Shown one piece after another: positions 4,835 to 6,094 of a DNA stretch of 6,094 nt. Numbering within the stretch: the first letter of the stretch is position 1; every line of letters starts with the position of its first letter. Under the pieces are notes generated by a model. The model saw only the letters and a program-made list of their open reading frames with translations, made no database searches and was not told where the DNA came from. The position numbers and the translations under genes were made by a program. Origin of the DNA: Candidatus Onthocola stercoravium (GTDB lineage: Bacteria; Bacillota_I; Bacilli_A; RF39; UBA660); the NCBI GenBank assembly GCA_018711775.1, contig DVHV01000064.1:1-6094 (forward strand), read 5' to 3'.

Positions 4835-5995
4835 CTACCATTTTTTCTTATAATTAAACAATTCAGAAATATAACCCATTAAACAATAAGGAGCTAAAAT
4901 AAAGGCATAAAGTAAAACATAAAAAATAAATGTCAAAACACTTCGACGGTCTAACCGACAATTAATTTCCCGTAATGTACTTCTTCTTCTAATTTCAATA
5001 ACTAAACAAAGTATCATTCCTAAAAATATAACTAATAAAGTTAACCATCCCATTAACAATTGATTACCTAGTAATAAAAAGAATATTCCCAGTGGGATAA
5101 AAATAAGTAATGCTAAATCAATAAAAGGAAAAAACAAATTTAAACTCATTAAAAATTTAGATCTGAAATTAAGTCTATGTGAAGTAAAAATTTTTACTTT
5201 TTTAAAAGCTTCGATCATTCCTCTAGCCCATCTTTTTCTTTGTTTACCTAATGCTCTCCATGTAATAGGAACTTCAGTAAAAGCAATGGCTTTCTTAGCA
5301 AAGTTAACCTCGTATCCCAAACTTAATAATTTCCAAGTTAAAACAATATCTTCACCGACACAATCTTGCCAACCTAAAACTCTTTTTATAACCTCTGTCT
5401 TATAAGCACTAAAAGCACCTTGTGCCACTAGCGTTGAATTATAATTACTTTGATAAAATTTAACGCCAAAAATACCTAATGTATAATCCCATTCTTGTAA
5501 TTTCGTTATAAAATTCTTCTTAGCATTTTTAACAAATAAACATCCTGCCGTTGCTACCACTTTTTTATTAGAATTAACTAACTTATCCATAATATTTCTA
5601 ATCGCATCCCTATGAAGAACCGTATCACTATCAATAGTAATCATATATTCCGTTTCAACTAACTTTAATCCCTCATTTAAAGCCTGTGTTTTTCCTTGAT
5701 GTGGTCTTTCTAACAATATCATATTTTCATCTATTTCCATTTTCTTTAATATTTCCACTGAATCATCAACGGAACCATCATCAATAACAATAATATTAAT
5801 CTTTCCACAATAATTCTGTTTCTTTATTGATTCAATCGTATCTTTAATTGAATCATTAGCATTATAAACCGGTATCAAAACCGTAACATCTTCTTCATTA
5901 CAAGAACATCCCTTTTTCTCTTTTTTCTTCCATAACAAATTAATTAGCATAAAAAGATAGATAAAACCAGGAATTAAAGCAATAAATATTACCAA
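4835..5995 (-). CDS. Processive family 2 glycosyltransferase (PgaC/IcaA-like), 5' end uncertain
   Basis: A membrane glycosyltransferase with GT-A fold, at least 386 residues. An N-terminal membrane segment (1-22) precedes VTVLIPVYNA (37-46, nucleotide-sugar binding), DDGS (72-75), the metal-binding D122-S-D124, GED (214-216, E-D acceptor and base region) and QRKRW (252-256), the signature of processive synthases. Two to three membrane spans follow (about 283-308, 315-336, 352-375). The layout matches poly-N-acetylglucosamine, chitin or hyaluronan-type synthases, so it probably makes and exports a beta-linked polysaccharide; the exact sugar cannot be read. The start is doubtful: TTG at 5995 has no ribosome-binding site, and the same frame stays open and protein-like (NLNWINDIACYLGYPLALY) back to a stop at 6092-6094 with no ATG, GTG or TTG. 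A strong site at 6079-6087 points to a start one base out of frame. It may form an operon with the SPOR gene. Confidence 0.85.
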   Translation of the reverse strand: MVIFIALIPGFIYLFMLINLLWKKKEKKGCSCNEEDVTVLIPVYNANDSIKDTIESIKKQNYCGKINIIVIDDGSVDDSVEILKKMEIDENMILLERPHQGKTQALNEGLKLVETEYMITIDSDTVLHRDAIRNIMDKLVNSNKKVVATAGCLFVKNAKKNFITKLQEWDYTLGIFGVKFYQSNYNSTLVAQGAFSAYKTEVIKRVLGWQDCVGEDIVLTWKLLSLGYEVNFAKKAIAFTEVPITWRALGKQRKRWARGMIEAFKKVKIFTSHRLNFRSKFLMSLNLFFPFIDLALLIFIPLGIFFLLLGNQLLMGWLTLLVIFLGMILCLVIEIRRRSTLREINCRLDRRSVLTFIFYVLLYAFILAPYCLMGYISELFNYKKKW

Positions 5996-6072
5996 ATATA
6001 ATGCAAGTGGATAACCAAGATAACATGCTATATCATTAATCCAATTAAGGTTTAGAACAAAAGGTAAAACAA
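5996..6072 (-). other. Protein-like upstream extension of the glycosyltransferase frame without an in-frame start
   Basis: On the minus strand the glycosyltransferase frame continues upstream of TTG 5995, encoding a hydrophobic stretch (FVLNLNWINDIACYLGYPLA) that would lengthen the first membrane segment. It contains no ATG, GTG or TTG in frame. The TTG at 6072-6070, ideally placed after a strong ribosome-binding site, is in another frame and meets a stop after six codons. One extra T in either T4 run between 6059 and 6077 would join them. Either the sequence lacks a base, the gene is frameshifted, or translation starts elsewhere. Confidence 0.5.
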
Positions 6073-6081
6073 GTTTTACCT
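6062..6081. repeat. Perfect 9-bp inverted repeat overlapping the glycosyltransferase ribosome-binding site
   Basis: AGGTAAAAC (6062-6070) and GTTTTACCT (6073-6081) are exact complements with a 2-base centre. In the minus-strand RNA this gives an 8-bp stem with a CUUG tetraloop. The stem takes in the last AGG of the ribosome-binding site and the loop holds the UUG. It could be an operator in DNA or a translation-controlling hairpin in RNA. Confidence 0.6.
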
Positions 6082-6087
6082 CTCCTT
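6079..6087 (-). promoter_or_regulatory. Strong ribosome-binding site upstream of the glycosyltransferase
   Basis: AAGGAGAGG on the minus strand is followed after 6 bases by TTG (6072-6070), ideal spacing for initiation. It lies 4 bases after a TAA (6094-6092) that may end an upstream gene, as expected in an operon. The TTG frame is not that of the glycosyltransferase. Confidence 0.6.
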
Positions 6088-6094
6088 GTCGTTA

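Noticed and set aside
1..6094. Mycoplasma-type code (TGA as tryptophan)
   Set aside because: Tryptophans are encoded by TGG throughout (for example WDYT and WARGM in the glycosyltransferase), and the transposase ends naturally at TGA.
1..6094. CRISPR array, tRNA, rRNA or riboswitch
   Set aside because: No regularly spaced repeats, no cloverleaf or rRNA-like sequence, and no long structured 5' leader were seen; the intergenic regions are short and AT-rich.

Overview
The window is AT-rich. It uses the standard bacterial code: TGG is the tryptophan codon, and TGA ends the transposase frame. Ribosome-binding sites are Bacillus-like (AAGGTGAT, AAGGAGG). A GerMN (spore-germination type) protein, a SPOR-domain protein, a short-leader lipoprotein and a membrane glycosyltransferase 2 fit a low-GC Bacillota/Bacilli genome, perhaps an uncultured gut Erysipelotrichia or RF39-like lineage. 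That placement is inference; no rRNA or marker gene is present.

Left block (1-1615): a divergent pair. On the minus strand, cut by the window edge, is a membrane-anchored protein with one full GerMN domain and the start of a second (1-729). On the plus strand is an acidic lipoprotein of unrecognised family (827-1510). The short space between them holds an inverted repeat and a TATAAT box. A GC-rich hairpin with a T tract (1600-1623) ends the plus-strand unit.

Middle block (about 1617-3296): a mobile element of the IS91 / Y2 HUH type. Its 433-residue transposase has an N-terminal zinc finger, an HxH metal motif and a YxxxY catalytic pair. An 83-residue zinc-ribbon protein follows directly, with its ribosome-binding site inside the end of the transposase gene. 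A nested palindrome (3221-3275) lies downstream of both genes and is the candidate oriIS. A related motif lies just upstream of the transposase. A GTTC tetranucleotide, the target preferred by this family, sits at 3297-3300, next to the host terminator.

Right block (3312-6094): three minus-strand genes, in transcription order: a processive family 2 glycosyltransferase (4835-5995, 5' end problematic), a membrane-anchored SPOR-domain protein (4295-4771), and the short-chain dehydrogenase UcpA (3349-4137). The first two fit a cell-envelope role (polysaccharide synthesis and peptidoglycan binding). UcpA has its own good promoter (4187-4215) and a terminator hairpin right after its stop, so it is probably an independent metabolic gene.

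The points most worth following are the two-gene HUH element with its nested 3' palindrome, the glycosyltransferase 5' end (a strong ribosome-binding site and TTG start one base out of frame, inside a hairpin), and the repeated placement of a TATAAT-like box exactly 6 bases before the ribosome-binding site.
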